Counted from the first letter of the stretch, positions 44,906-54,103 are shown. The stretch: DNA of 64,000 nucleotides from Candidatus Villigracilis saccharophilus (GCA_016709305.1 JADJNA010000010.1:1-64000), one strand, 5' to 3'. Notes: generated by a model from the sequence alone, not told the origin. Program-made: numbers and translations.

Positions 44906-46684
44906 TTATCGTGCACCCTTTCTGCCAAATTGACGCTCCAGCGTATCCACGGACAGGTGAATCATAGTCGGTCTGCCATGCGGACAAGTGCGCGGAGAAT
45001 TGCAGGTTTCAAGATCATTCAAAAGTTGACGTTGCTCCTCGCTTGTGAGAGTCTGTCCGCCTTTGACGGCCAGCCGTTTGCAGACACGTGCGGCAAGTTT
45101 CGCTTCGATCTCCGTCTGCAGCGGAGCTTCGTCCTCTTCAAAATCCTCAACCAAAGCCCTCAGCGCAAACGACGGATCTCCGCCTGCAAACAAGACAGGC
45201 ATGGCACGCACCTGAAAGGTATTCGAACCAAATTCCTCCACTTCAAAACCAAAGTGATTAAGGAAAGGCAATTGTGATAATAGCATCTTTGCAGACTGAG
45301 GGGGCAAAGTCACGATTTCCGGGGCGAGCAATGATTGGGACGGAATATTCTTCTTATCATGTTGCGCCATCAACTTTTCGAATAGGACACGTTCATGCGC
45401 CGCATGTTGATCCACAAGATACAACCCGTCGGGTCCCTCGGCGACGATATAGGTTGATCCGATCTGTCCAATGAGGCGTAAAAGGGGAACAGGAGCGAAA
45501 GATGGGTTTATGGTTGACCGTTGACCGTTGACCGTTTCTTCTGCACTCTGACCTCCGCCTTCTGCATTTGAGAACTGTCCAGCATCCACTGTCAACTGAT
45601 CACTGGAATGCCCAATACTCCAATCTATGCCCACTTCCCTGCTCTCAGTTGACCCCGAGCGCGAACCCCACATTTGTGGCGAGACGGATGCCACAGGTGT
45701 GTATGCCATCAAAGCCTTTCGCGCTGACCTTTGCACGAAACTAAAGACCTTGTCCTGGCTTTTAAAGCGCACTTCCGCTTTTGTGGGGTGTACGTTCACA
45801 TCCACATCTTCAGGCGCGATCTCCAAAAACAAAGTTGTGAGCGGATAGCGGCCCACCATCAACAGGGTGTGATAAGCCTGCAGCAACGCTGTGGTCAGGG
45901 AAAATTCCTGCACCCAGCGCCCGTTGACGAAGAATGTGATCTCTTTTCGATTGGAACGGGTCAAAGAAGTGGGACTGATAAAACCAGTGAGTGATATGCC
46001 GTCTTCCTGAGCCATCACCTCCAGCATCTGTTTGGCAACATCAACGCCATACAACGCAGCGAGAATGGAACGCCTGTCGCCGTCTCCGGAGGTTTGCAGA
46101 GTGGATTGTTTGCCGTCCGTCACTTTGAAGCGCACATTCGGATACGCCAGCGCATAACGCGTGATCAAAGAATCAATGGCGCGTCTTTCGGTGACATCTG
46201 CTTTTAAAAATTTCAAACGGGCGGGCACATTGTAAAATAAATTTTCCACCCGCAGCACAGTTCCAACAGGAGCGCCGACCCTTTCAACTTTTCCTGAAAC
46301 TCCGCCATCCACTTTTAAGCGCGCACCTTCTTTGGCGGATGCAGCTCTGGAAGTAATGCTCATGCGCGAGACGGAACCAATCGAAGCGAGCGCTTCGCCC
46401 CGGAATCCCAAAGTAGTAATGTGAAATAAGTCTTCAGACTGGGTCAGTTTTGAGGTCGCGTGACGCGCGGCAGCCAATCCCAATTCATCGGACGGAATTC
46501 CATGCCCATCGTCCGCAATTTCGATCAGCGTCCGTCCGGCATCTACAATGGAAATGGATATGTTTTTCGCGCCGGCATCCAACGCGTTCTCAGTCAGTTC
46601 TTTAACAACGGATGCGGGACGTTCTACAACTTCACCCGCGGCAATTTGAGAAGAAACCTCGGAGGATAAAAGACGAATAGGCAT
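44906..46684 (-). CDS. mutL: DNA mismatch repair protein MutL
   Basis: 592 aa. GHKL ATPase domain: IAAGEVVERPASVVKEL, ENALDAGA, DDGHGIP, TTLGFRGEALASI. The C-terminal dimerisation/endonuclease domain carries DQHAAHERVLFE, the metal motif of MutL endonucleases lacking MutH, plus CKRLAVKG and CPHGRP near the end, so it probably nicks DNA itself. Between domains is a linker of about 60 residues built on heptamer DNA (45513-45608). The start is ATG 46684 with a TATAAT box 6 nt upstream; an in-frame extension to 46774 overlaps the divergent gene's start and is unlikely. Confidence 0.95.
   Translation of the reverse strand: MPIRLLSSEVSSQIAAGEVVERPASVVKELTENALDAGAKNISISIVDAGRTLIEIADDGHGIPSDELGLAAARHATSKLTQSEDLFHITTLGFRGEALASIGSVSRMSITSRAASAKEGARLKVDGGVSGKVERVGAPVGTVLRVENLFYNVPARLKFLKADVTERRAIDSLITRYALAYPNVRFKVTDGKQSTLQTSGDGDRRSILAALYGVDVAKQMLEVMAQEDGISLTGFISPTSLTRSNRKEITFFVNGRWVQEFSLTTALLQAYHTLLMVGRYPLTTLFLEIAPEDVDVNVHPTKAEVRFKSQDKVFSFVQRSARKALMAYTPVASVSPQMWGSRSGSTESREVGIDWSIGHSSDQLTVDAGQFSNAEGGGQSAEETVNGQRSTINPSFAPVPLLRLIGQIGSTYIVAEGPDGLYLVDQHAAHERVLFEKLMAQHDKKNIPSQSLLAPEIVTLPPQSAKMLLSQLPFLNHFGFEVEEFGSNTFQVRAMPVLFAGGDPSFALRALVEDFEEDEAPLQTEIEAKLAARVCKRLAVKGGQTLTSEEQRQLLNDLETCNSPRTCPHGRPTMIHLSVDTLERQFGRKGAR
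45513..45608. repeat. Heptamer tract inside mutL linker
   Basis: GTTGACC three times, then GTTTCTT, CTGCACT, CTGACCT, CCGCCTT, CTGCATT, and after a short gap ACTGTCC, AGCATCC, ACTGTCA, ACTGATC, ACTGGAA: strict 7-bp phasing over about 95 bp. Confidence 0.75.
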
Positions 46685-46690
46685 TGGCAG

Positions 46691-46696
46691 ATTATA
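46691..46696 (-). promoter_or_regulatory. -10 box giving a leaderless start for mutL
   Basis: TATAAT on the minus strand, then 6 nt, then the mutL ATG. Confidence 0.55.
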
Positions 46697-46761
46697 CCCA
46701 TGACGCACGCGAATTGCGCTTTTTTTTTCAAATTGAGTCGGAATTTGTGGACAGGGTATTA

Positions 46762-46767
46762 TATAAT
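46762..46767 (+). promoter_or_regulatory. -10 box giving a leaderless start for the 46774 gene
   Basis: TATAAT, then 6 nt, then ATG 46774. Confidence 0.55.
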
Positions 46768-46773
46768 CGCGCA

Positions 46774-47409
46774 ATGAAATTTAGCACAATCTTTTTCGAT
46801 CTTGACGACACGCTGTATCCTCCCAGCACAAATCTGTGGAAAGCCATCAAGGGACGTATGAACGATTACATGCGCGACCGTATGAACCTCCCGGTCGAGA
46901 AAATCCCTGAGCTGCGTGAAAAATACTATCTGCAATACGGAACCACCATGCGTGGATTGCAGGCGAATCACCAACTCGACGCGGATGACTTCCTGGCTTA
47001 TGTACACGACCTGCCCCTCGGCGATTACCTGACTCCCGATCCACTGCAGCGCTCGATCATCGCATCTCTCCCAACCCGTAACCTGATCTTCACTAACGCG
47101 GATATTCACCATGCCGAAAGGGTATTGACCGTGCTCAACCTGCGCGACCTTTTCAAATCCATTGTGGATGTGAACACGGTCACCCCGTACTGCAAACCCA
47201 TGCCCGAGTCGTTTGACATCGCCATGAAGCTGGCCGGCGAGGCGGACCCATCGCGCTGTGTGATGATCGATGACCTTAAACGCACAACCCGCGCTGCACG
47301 TAAGACCGGCATGTTCAGCATTTTATACGGAGAGACATATATGAACGGGGATGCCGATGCGAGTTTCTCGGATTGGCATCAGCTGGCTGGAATTCTGGAG
47401 GCACAATAA
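46774..47409 (+). CDS. HAD-family pyrimidine 5'-nucleotidase-like phosphatase
   Basis: 211 aa. Motif I FFDLDDTLYPP, helical cap, motif II IFTNAD, motif III YCKPMPESF and motif IV CVMIDDLKRT place it with YjjG/Sdt1-type pyrimidine 5'-nucleotidases of the HAD superfamily (cap class I). It would dephosphorylate UMP/CMP-like or related substrates. The start is ATG 46774 because FDLDDT lies close behind and a TATAAT box lies 6 nt upstream. It is divergent from mutL and followed 2 nt later by a small membrane protein gene. Confidence 0.88.
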   Translation: MKFSTIFFDLDDTLYPPSTNLWKAIKGRMNDYMRDRMNLPVEKIPELREKYYLQYGTTMRGLQANHQLDADDFLAYVHDLPLGDYLTPDPLQRSIIASLPTRNLIFTNADIHHAERVLTVLNLRDLFKSIVDVNTVTPYCKPMPESFDIAMKLAGEADPSRCVMIDDLKRTTRAARKTGMFSILYGETYMNGDADASFSDWHQLAGILEAQ

Positions 47410-47411
47410 TC

Positions 47412-47654
47412 GTGGAATCAAATAAAGCAGTGATCGGCGCCTTGCTTTTTATTCTACTGGTGATCGGCGCAAACTTCGTCATGTACGCCATCGCGCGCGG
47501 GGCGGCCAACTCAAAACAAAAAGGGTTTCTGGAAACGATCAGCAAGTCGCTGAACACATCCACGCAAAAAAAAGATAACTCGATGGATGAGCTTCGTCAA
47601 AAGATCGAAGAACTGGAAAAGGGTAAGAAAGGGGATTCGGGGGAATCTGAATAG
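47412..47654 (+). CDS. Small single-pass membrane protein with cytoplasmic coiled coil
   Basis: 80 aa, starting at GTG 47412 (GGAGG in the preceding gene's end at about 12 nt). One transmembrane helix (residues 7-29, AVIGALLFILLVIGANFV), then a short charged coiled coil (MDELRQKIEELEKGKK) and an acidic tail. No known family was recognised. It lies between the nucleotidase and a CtpA-type protease and is probably cotranscribed with the former. Function unknown. Confidence 0.6.
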   Translation: MESNKAVIGALLFILLVIGANFVMYAIARGAANSKQKGFLETISKSLNTSTQKKDNSMDELRQKIEELEKGKKGDSGESE

Positions 47655-47728
47655 TATCCGCTCGGTCAGCAAAGCATCTGCGTTCTTACACAAATCGTAT
47701 AAAGAATTCAGCAAACATTAATCCCCGA

Positions 47729-49090
47729 ATGGTATCTTTTTATCGAGACAAAGCCAAACTGGAGGCTATTTTGAATAAAACTTTAAAGAATATATTGGTC
47801 GTACTGGTTGTGACTGTAATCGCGCTCGGTTCATTTGCAGGCGGATTCGCCACCGGGCATCTCCTGCCCATTTCGGGTTTACCCGGCCTGCAGGCGCCCA
47901 CAGTGGATGCGCCGCCAACAACAGCGCCTGAGCAACAGTCAATCACTCCGTCAGAATTACAAAATACCTTCGCGCCTTTCTGGGAAGCCTGGAACCTGAT
48001 CCATGAGAACTATGTGGAACAGCCTGTTGACGACCTGGCGTTAATGCGCGGCGCGATCAACGGCATGATGGATACGCTAAAAGTCGGACGCAACTATTAC
48101 TATGACCCCGAAGCCCTGGAACAAAGCGACGCAGCCCTGAACGGTAGGGATTATGAAGGTATTGGCGCGTACGTTGACGTTGAAAAGGAATATCTTACCG
48201 TCATCAGTCCCATAAAAGGCTCGCCGGCCGAGAAGGCGGGATTGCGCTCCGGCGACCAGATCATCGCAATTGACGGGGTGGATATGACCGGCGTTTCTCC
48301 GGAAGATGCTCGCCAGAAAGTACTTGGGCCGGGCGGCACAGAAGTGGTCTTAACAATATTCCGCAAAGGGACGGATGCTCCCTTTGATGTGACGATCACG
48401 CGCGCCAAGATCGTCACCCCGCTGGTCGAATATGAACTGCGTCCCGACGGCATCGCGTACATTCGTCTGGTCACTTTTGGGGATACGGCGGATACGGAAT
48501 TAAAGAAAGCCATCAATGAGATGCTTGCTCAAAATCCGAAAGGCTTGATCCTTGATTTGCGCAATAACGGCGGCGGTTATCTGGATCAGGGAATTTCCGT
48601 TGCCTCTGAATTCCTGCCAAAAGACAAGATCGTTGTCTACGAAAAATTTGGGGATGGCAAACTTACCTCTTATGAATCCATCGGCGGCGGGGAGGCTACG
48701 GACATCCCGATGGTGGTGCTCATCAATGAAGGATCCGCTTCGGCGGCAGAAATTGTGGCGGGTGCAATTCAAGATTACGGCCGCGCAAAATTGATCGGCA
48801 CCCAAAGTTACGGCAAGGGATCAGTCCAAAGTTTTATTCAACTTCAAAATAATCAGGGAGCTGTAGGCATCACAATGGCGCTCTGGCTGACTCCCAATGA
48901 ACGCTCCATTGACCATGTTGGGCTTTCGCCTGATATCTTTGTAGAGTTCACGGACGAGGATTTCGCCGCCGGGCGCGATCCACAGCTTGAGACCGCCGCG
49001 CAAACCCTGCTGGCTACCATTAATGGAAATCCTCTTCCAACATCCATGCCGCGCCCGACCCCAACAGTCACACCGGTTCATACACCATAA
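47729..49090 (+). CDS. ctpA: S41-family carboxy-terminal processing peptidase
   Basis: 453 aa, extracytoplasmic serine protease anchored by an N-terminal helix (ILVVLVVTVIALGSFAGGF). A PDZ domain (GIGAYVDVEKEYLTVISPI, AGLRSGDQIIAIDG) precedes the S41 core: GIAYIRLVTFGD, GLILDLRNNGGG, catalytic Ser in NEGSASAAEIVAG and Lys in SYGKGSVQSF. The Thr/Pro-rich tail is typical of surface proteins of this organism. It cleaves C-terminal tails of membrane or exported proteins. Family firm; symbol used in the generic sense. Confidence 0.92.
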   Translation: MVSFYRDKAKLEAILNKTLKNILVVLVVTVIALGSFAGGFATGHLLPISGLPGLQAPTVDAPPTTAPEQQSITPSELQNTFAPFWEAWNLIHENYVEQPVDDLALMRGAINGMMDTLKVGRNYYYDPEALEQSDAALNGRDYEGIGAYVDVEKEYLTVISPIKGSPAEKAGLRSGDQIIAIDGVDMTGVSPEDARQKVLGPGGTEVVLTIFRKGTDAPFDVTITRAKIVTPLVEYELRPDGIAYIRLVTFGDTADTELKKAINEMLAQNPKGLILDLRNNGGGYLDQGISVASEFLPKDKIVVYEKFGDGKLTSYESIGGGEATDIPMVVLINEGSASAAEIVAGAIQDYGRAKLIGTQSYGKGSVQSFIQLQNNQGAVGITMALWLTPNERSIDHVGLSPDIFVEFTDEDFAAGRDPQLETAAQTLLATINGNPLPTSMPRPTPTVTPVHTP

Positions 49091-49149
49091 CTTACCCTCA
49101 CTGCGTATATAGTTAGAGTCAACAATTTTTCATAGAAAGGAAAACTAAA

Positions 49150-49839
49150 ATGTTCTTCAGCCCAACTTATTTAATGTATATGCTCCCAGCATTCATTCTG
49201 ATGGGACTCACGTCCTGGTACGTCAAATCAGCTTACAACAAATGGAGCCGCGTACAGGCTACCAGCAGATTGACCGGCGCGCAAGCCGCGCAGCGGTTAA
49301 TGAATGCCGGTAATTTATATGGCGTGCAAATTCAAACCACAGCCGGCGAACTGACCGATCACTACGACCCGCGCAATAAAACCCTCTTCCTTTCACAAGG
49401 GGTTGCGAATGTAGCATCGGTTGCATCGGTCGCCATTGCGGCGCACGAACTTGGCCATGCCATGCAGGACGCGGAGGAATATCTCCCGCTTAAATTCCGT
49501 TCGGCGCTGGTGCCGGTCGTCAACATCGGGTCCAATCTCGGCTGGATACTGATCATGATCGGTTTATTCCTGCGCTTTACCGAACTCGCCTGGCTGGGAA
49601 TCATTATTTTCGCCGGCGGAGCGGTCTTCGCCCTCGCCACCCTGCCCGTGGAATTTAACGCGTCAGCCCGCGCGAAGCAGCTGCTCGTGCAAACCGGCAT
49701 CATCCAAACAGAAGCGGAGCAGCGCGGTGTCAACGCCGTGCTGAACGCAGCCGCGTTAACCTACGTGGCCGGGTTGATCACAGCCATCCTGCAATTGCTT
49801 TACTATGTTTCATTGGTTGGCGGCGGCAGGCGCAGATAA
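49150..49839 (+). CDS. Zinc metallopeptidase, YugP family (Zn_peptidase_2)
   Basis: 229 aa membrane protein. N-terminal helix (LMYMLPAFILMGLTSWYV), RLTGAQAAQRLMNA, DPRNKTLFLSQG, then the zinc motif AAHELGHAMQDAEEY, two membrane helices in the middle and one at the end. It matches YugP-type peptidases (PF04298) in length and order. Role unknown; likely membrane-protein quality control. An AAGGAAAA ribosome binding site precedes the ATG. Confidence 0.9.
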   Translation: MFFSPTYLMYMLPAFILMGLTSWYVKSAYNKWSRVQATSRLTGAQAAQRLMNAGNLYGVQIQTTAGELTDHYDPRNKTLFLSQGVANVASVASVAIAAHELGHAMQDAEEYLPLKFRSALVPVVNIGSNLGWILIMIGLFLRFTELAWLGIIIFAGGAVFALATLPVEFNASARAKQLLVQTGIIQTEAEQRGVNAVLNAAALTYVAGLITAILQLLYYVSLVGGGRRR

Positions 49840-49870
49840 TTTAAAAACAGAATACGGAACTCAACTCGCA

Positions 49871-49902
49871 AAAAAGAGCAGGTACAAGCCTGCTCTTTTT
49901 TT
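49871..49902. terminator. Intrinsic terminator after the YugP-type gene
   Basis: AAAAAGAGCAGG / CCTGCTCTTTTT (49871-49882 with 49889-49900), perfect stem followed by T. Confidence 0.9.
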
Positions 49903-49907
49903 ATGTG

Positions 49908-49913
49908 TATAAT
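49908..49913 (+). promoter_or_regulatory. -10 box giving a leaderless start for the 49921 gene
   Basis: TATAAT, then 7 nt, then ATG 49921. Confidence 0.5.
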
Positions 49914-49920
49914 CATTGGA

Positions 49921-50940
49921 ATGAAGAAATTATTCCTGGTAGTTATATTATTCCTTGGAATTGCAGTAGTGGCGATCAGTTTCAGTGAATTGGAAACGAT
50001 CATGCAAACTTTGCAAAAAGCGCACTTAACTTTTTTTATTCTAGCCATCCTTGTTCAATTGCTCTGGTTCGTTACCACGGCGCGCATGTATCAATCCATT
50101 TTTCACTTGCTTGGGGTCCATGAGTCCGTATCGACTTTGGCAAGGATATCCACTGCGGCGAACTTCATCAACGTAGTGGCACCAACTGCCGGCGTAGGCG
50201 GAATCGCCCTCTTCGCGTCCGAAGCGCGACGGCGCGGACATCCGCCCGGCAAAGTAACGGTCGCTGCCGCATTATTCCTGCTACTAGATCAAGCCGCATT
50301 TTTGGTTGTCCTGTCACTTGGACTGATGGTGCTGGTTCGCCGCAATGATTTACAGGCAGGCGAAATATCAGCTTCCTTGTTCCTGCTTGGAACCGCCGTC
50401 ACATACGCCTTTGTGCTCTACCTTGGATATCGCTCTGAGGAAAAACTTGGCAACCTGCTGGGCAAGATCGCGCGGGGCATCAACCGCGTTGTAAAATTAT
50501 TCCGCAGGGAAGATTACCTGAGCGAAGTTCGCGCGCATGAGTTCGCACATGAGGTTTCGGAAGGGTTGGCCGGACTAACCGAAAAACCATCAAGTTTGGT
50601 CAGACCGATCCTGTGGGGGATTTTGGACAAAGGGCTATTGATGCTCGTGCTGGTATTCTCTTTTCTTTCTTTTGAAGTTCCCTTTTCCGCCGGCACCATC
50701 ATCGCAGGATTTTCGATCGCATATCTTTTTCTGATCGTTTCTCCCACGCCTTCAGGCATCGGCATCGTGGAAGGGCTAATGCCCCTCGCGCTGACATCCC
50801 TGAATGTAAATTGGAGCCAGGCGGTGGTGATCACAATCACCTACCGCACGGTCACATTTTGGGTCCCGTTCGGGATCGGAGCATGGGCATTCCGCACCCT
50901 GCACACATTGGGCGAAGAGCCATCAGCCAGCAGCGCATAA
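49921..50940 (+). CDS. Lysylphosphatidylglycerol synthase TM-region-like protein (UPF0104)
   Basis: 339 aa, about eight transmembrane helices. It matches the flippase-like membrane half of MprF and the AglD/YbhN family: NFINVVAPTAGVGGIALFASEARRRGHPPGK, AALFLLLDQAAF, and C-terminal SPTPSGIGIVEGLMPLAL, TITYRTVTFWVPFGIGAW. The lysyltransferase domain is absent, so a lipid-flipping or glycolipid role is more likely than lysine transfer. ATG 49921 follows a -10 box by 7 nt. The next gene begins about 12 nt after its stop. Confidence 0.88.
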   Translation: MKKLFLVVILFLGIAVVAISFSELETIMQTLQKAHLTFFILAILVQLLWFVTTARMYQSIFHLLGVHESVSTLARISTAANFINVVAPTAGVGGIALFASEARRRGHPPGKVTVAAALFLLLDQAAFLVVLSLGLMVLVRRNDLQAGEISASLFLLGTAVTYAFVLYLGYRSEEKLGNLLGKIARGINRVVKLFRREDYLSEVRAHEFAHEVSEGLAGLTEKPSSLVRPILWGILDKGLLMLVLVFSFLSFEVPFSAGTIIAGFSIAYLFLIVSPTPSGIGIVEGLMPLALTSLNVNWSQAVVITITYRTVTFWVPFGIGAWAFRTLHTLGEEPSASSA

Positions 50941-50951
50941 TTGGCAAAAAA

Positions 50952-53498
50952 TTGGATCACCTTCAACAATTATTTGAGCATTGGAAACAGGACGAAAATA
51001 CCGCGCCGAATTTTTCTGTGTGGAAAACGACTCCGCCGCGCGCGGCACAGACGCATCCCTTCCCGGCCGATCTGCCTGCCGCGCTTCGAGAGACATTGTC
51101 CACCCGCGGCATTGACCGACTCTACTCGCACCAACTTTCGGCGTGGACAAATGCCCGCGCCGGGAAAAATATCATCCTCGCCACCAGCACCGCCAGCGGA
51201 AAGACTCTCGCCTACAACCTGCCCGTCCTCGCAGCAATGATCCAAAACCCCGAAGCGCGCGCGATTTACTTATTCCCGACCAAAGCCCTCGCGCAGGATC
51301 AATACTCCAATCTTCAATCCATCCAATCGAAAATCGTAAATCTGAAATCATCAATCTATGACGGCGATACCCCCCAATCACAACGCTCCGCCATCCGCAA
51401 GAACGCCGGCATCGTACTCTCAAACCCCGACATGCTTCACACCGGAATTTTGCCGCATCATTCCAACTGGAGCGATTTTCTCAGCAACTTAAAGTTTATC
51501 GTCATTGACGAAGCCCACACCTATCGTGGAGTCTTTGGCTCGCATGTCGCCAATGTCATCCGCAGACTCAAACGTGCGGCGAATTTTTATGGAGCAAAGC
51601 CGCAGTTCATTCTCGCATCCGCAACGATCGGCAATCCAAAGGAACTTGCTGAAAACTTAATTGAAGAAGATGTTGAACTCATTGACAACGACGGCTCGTC
51701 GCGCGGCGAACGTCATTTCATTATTTACAACCCACCCGTTACAGACCATTCGCTGGGATTAAGAAAAAGCAGTTTATTGGAAAGTGTACGCCTCGCAACA
51801 GATTTGTTGAATCACAATATTCAATCTGTTGTCTTTGCGCGGACAAGAAGAAGCGTGGAAATTCTACTTACCTATTTACAATCATCAATCGTCAATCATC
51901 AACACTTGCACCGCACGCAAGTGCAGGTGTCGTCAATCAGAGGCTATCGTTCCGGCTACCTGCCTCATCAACGCCGCGAGATCGAGCAGGGATTGCGCGA
52001 CGGCTCTGTAAAAACTGTCGTTGCCACCAATGCCCTTGAACTGGGAATTGACATCGGCGGATTGGGCGCGGCAATTCTCGTCGGGTATCCGGGCACCATC
52101 GCAAGCGCGAGACAGCAATCAGGCCGGGCGGGACGCGGAGATGCTCCAGCCGTATCCGTGTTGGTCGCGTCGCCGAATCCGCTGGACCAGTTCCTCGCGC
52201 ATCATCCAGAATATTTTTTCGGCAGTTCGCCGGAGCAGGCACTGGTCAACCCGAATCATTTGCTCATTTTGCTCGAGCATTTACGCTGTGCCATGTTCGA
52301 GTTACCCTTTCAAAAGGGAGATGGCTTCGGAAGCATCTCCGATGAGTTGCTCGATGAATATCTCGAATTTCTGGTTGCGAATCAAGATGCACATTTCTCG
52401 AATGAAAAATATTATTGGATGAAGGATCAATATCCCGCCGCGAATATTTCACTGCGTTCCGCATCGCCGCAAAGCATTGTTCTGCAAAGCACGACCGAAG
52501 ACGGCAGACCGTGGACAGTGGGAACAGTCGATGGCGAATCTGCCGCATGGATGGTTCACCCCGGCGCGATCTACATGCACGAAGGTCAGCAATATTTTGT
52601 GCAGGAATTCAACCTCGAGCACCAGCTCGCCCAGCTCGTTCCTGTCGGCCTAGATTACTACACCGAAGCGCAAAGAAGCTCTGAGATCGAAGTTATATCT
52701 AAACAGGCTCTAGCCGTCGTCCACGGCGGCGAAAAAGCGTACGGCGAAATTCAAGTGACAACACAAGTTGTCGGCTTCAAAAAGATCCGCTGGTTTACGT
52801 ATGAAAATTTAGGAGAAGAACCGCTGGATATGCCCCCATCCGAATTACAGACAACCGGCTACTGGCTTTCTCTTTCCGAAGAAACAGTCTCGCATCTACG
52901 CGACGCTGGGAGCTGGTCCAACGACCCAAACAATTACGGCCCCGACTGGCCGAAGATCCGTGAGCGTGTGCGCGCACGCGACCAATATCAATGTCAGGTC
53001 TGCGGCGCCATCGAAAGCGGACGGCAGCATGATGTGCATCATAAGATCCCATTCCGCGCCTTTGTGCGTGAAGGCGCATTGGACCGTGACCAGGCTAATC
53101 GTCTGGAGAATCTCACAACGCTCTGCCCGACCTGCCACAAAAAAGTGGAACAAAACGTCCGCATCCGCAGCGGACTGGCCGGGCTGGGATTCGTGCTCGG
53201 CAACCTCGCGCCGCTCTTTCTGATGTGTGACCCGCGTGATCTTGGAATTCACACAGACCCGCTGTGGAAACCCGCAAATAATATGCCGTCCGTTGTCTTA
53301 TATGACCATGTCCCGGCAGGAATCGGATTCAGTCAAAAGCTATTTGAAATTCATAATGAACTAATCCGCCGCGCATACGAACTGGTCAGTGAATGCGAAT
53401 GTGAGGACGGCTGTCCCTCCTGTGTTGGCCCCGGCGGAGAGAATGGCATCGGCGGAAAAGTTGAGACGTTGGAGATATTGAAAGTTCTGACAGAATAA
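50952..53498 (+). CDS. DEAD/DEAH-box helicase of the MrfA/Hrq1 type with inserted HNH endonuclease domain
   Basis: About 848 aa. Superfamily 2 helicase: STASGKTLAYNLP (Walker A), TKALAQDQY, VIDEAHTYRGVFGSH, ASATIGNP, C-terminal helicase motifs TNALELGIDIGGL and RQQSGRAGRG. The DUF1998 region ends in the Cys cluster SECECEDGCPSCVGPGG. Between them, near residues 670-735, is an HNH nuclease domain: RARDQYQCQVCG, DVHHKIPF, LENLTTLCPTCHKKVE. B. subtilis MrfA removes mitomycin crosslinks together with a nuclease. Start is uncertain: TTG 50952 fits the alignment, ATG 50883 would overlap the upstream gene. Two heptamer tracts lie inside. Confidence 0.88.
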   Translation: MDHLQQLFEHWKQDENTAPNFSVWKTTPPRAAQTHPFPADLPAALRETLSTRGIDRLYSHQLSAWTNARAGKNIILATSTASGKTLAYNLPVLAAMIQNPEARAIYLFPTKALAQDQYSNLQSIQSKIVNLKSSIYDGDTPQSQRSAIRKNAGIVLSNPDMLHTGILPHHSNWSDFLSNLKFIVIDEAHTYRGVFGSHVANVIRRLKRAANFYGAKPQFILASATIGNPKELAENLIEEDVELIDNDGSSRGERHFIIYNPPVTDHSLGLRKSSLLESVRLATDLLNHNIQSVVFARTRRSVEILLTYLQSSIVNHQHLHRTQVQVSSIRGYRSGYLPHQRREIEQGLRDGSVKTVVATNALELGIDIGGLGAAILVGYPGTIASARQQSGRAGRGDAPAVSVLVASPNPLDQFLAHHPEYFFGSSPEQALVNPNHLLILLEHLRCAMFELPFQKGDGFGSISDELLDEYLEFLVANQDAHFSNEKYYWMKDQYPAANISLRSASPQSIVLQSTTEDGRPWTVGTVDGESAAWMVHPGAIYMHEGQQYFVQEFNLEHQLAQLVPVGLDYYTEAQRSSEIEVISKQALAVVHGGEKAYGEIQVTTQVVGFKKIRWFTYENLGEEPLDMPPSELQTTGYWLSLSEETVSHLRDAGSWSNDPNNYGPDWPKIRERVRARDQYQCQVCGAIESGRQHDVHHKIPFRAFVREGALDRDQANRLENLTTLCPTCHKKVEQNVRIRSGLAGLGFVLGNLAPLFLMCDPRDLGIHTDPLWKPANNMPSVVLYDHVPAGIGFSQKLFEIHNELIRRAYELVSECECEDGCPSCVGPGGENGIGGKVETLEILKVLTE
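51309..51359. repeat. AATCNNN heptamer tract in the helicase gene
   Basis: AATCTTC, AATCCATCC, AATCGAA, AATCGTA, AATCTGA, AATCATC, AATCTAT; encodes a linker with QSIQSKIVNLKSSI between helicase motifs I and II. Confidence 0.8.
51880..51900. repeat. AATCNTC heptamer tract in the helicase gene
   Basis: AATCATC, AATCGTC, AATCATC; encodes SSIVNHQ within the C-terminal helicase domain. Confidence 0.75.
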
Positions 53499-53501
53499 AA
53501 A

Positions 53502-54071
53502 ATGAAGACCAAGTTTATTATCCTGTTTACCATGCTATTAATTTCTGCTTGTTCATCATCGCTGCAAGTACCTGAGGTTACTACAACACTCTCTTCCACA
53601 AGAACCATAACGCCATCTCTTGAACCGACAAGCGCCGCTGCAATTGCGCCGACGCCAACAGATATTCAATTGCCTTACAATCCGGTGCAAGAGAGTTCCA
53701 AGTATTGCCAATCGCCATACGCAGTTTTATCAATTGCCAACGCTGAAGGTTTATCAGAACACGAAATTTCGCGAAGGTTGGTTGGAATATGGCTGGAGCG
53801 ATACAAAACCCCCAAGGCACATCCTTACTGCCGGGTCGATGATTATCGAGTTGACGCTATTTATTCGAATCCAGAGGGAAAAGCTACTTCACTTCAACCC
53901 AAGGGAGATTTTATGAGAGTGGTAAAGTTCTCTATAAAGTTGATCCAGGTGCCTACTGACTGGCTGGCCTTTCCTGGTGAAATTGATACAGAAAATTGGC
54001 TGACTGTTATTTGGAACATTTCGATTTCAAAATTAGATGATAATTATGAAATGGTTTTTGCATACCCCTAA
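53502..54071 (+). CDS. Hypothetical lipoprotein
   Basis: 189 aa, signal peptide with lipobox LLISAC, then a Thr/Pro/Ser-rich stretch (residues 25-60). The rest has two conserved-looking cysteines (KYCQSP, HPYCRVD) and a segment ALSEHEISRRLVGIWLERY-like region. No family recognised. It starts 4 nt after the helicase stop, so it may be cotranscribed. Slightly lower GC than its neighbours. Function unknown. Confidence 0.7.
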   Translation: MKTKFIILFTMLLISACSSSLQVPEVTTTLSSTRTITPSLEPTSAAAIAPTPTDIQLPYNPVQESSKYCQSPYAVLSIANAEGLSEHEISRRLVGIWLERYKTPKAHPYCRVDDYRVDAIYSNPEGKATSLQPKGDFMRVVKFSIKLIQVPTDWLAFPGEIDTENWLTVIWNISISKLDDNYEMVFAYP

Positions 54072-54103
54072 AATTCTTCAAATAACTCAAAAGGAGAATT
54101 CCC

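Noticed and set aside
51309..51900. Heptamer tracts as a CRISPR array
   Set aside because: Units are 7 bp, uneven and translated; there are no 25-40 bp repeats with unique spacers and no cas genes.
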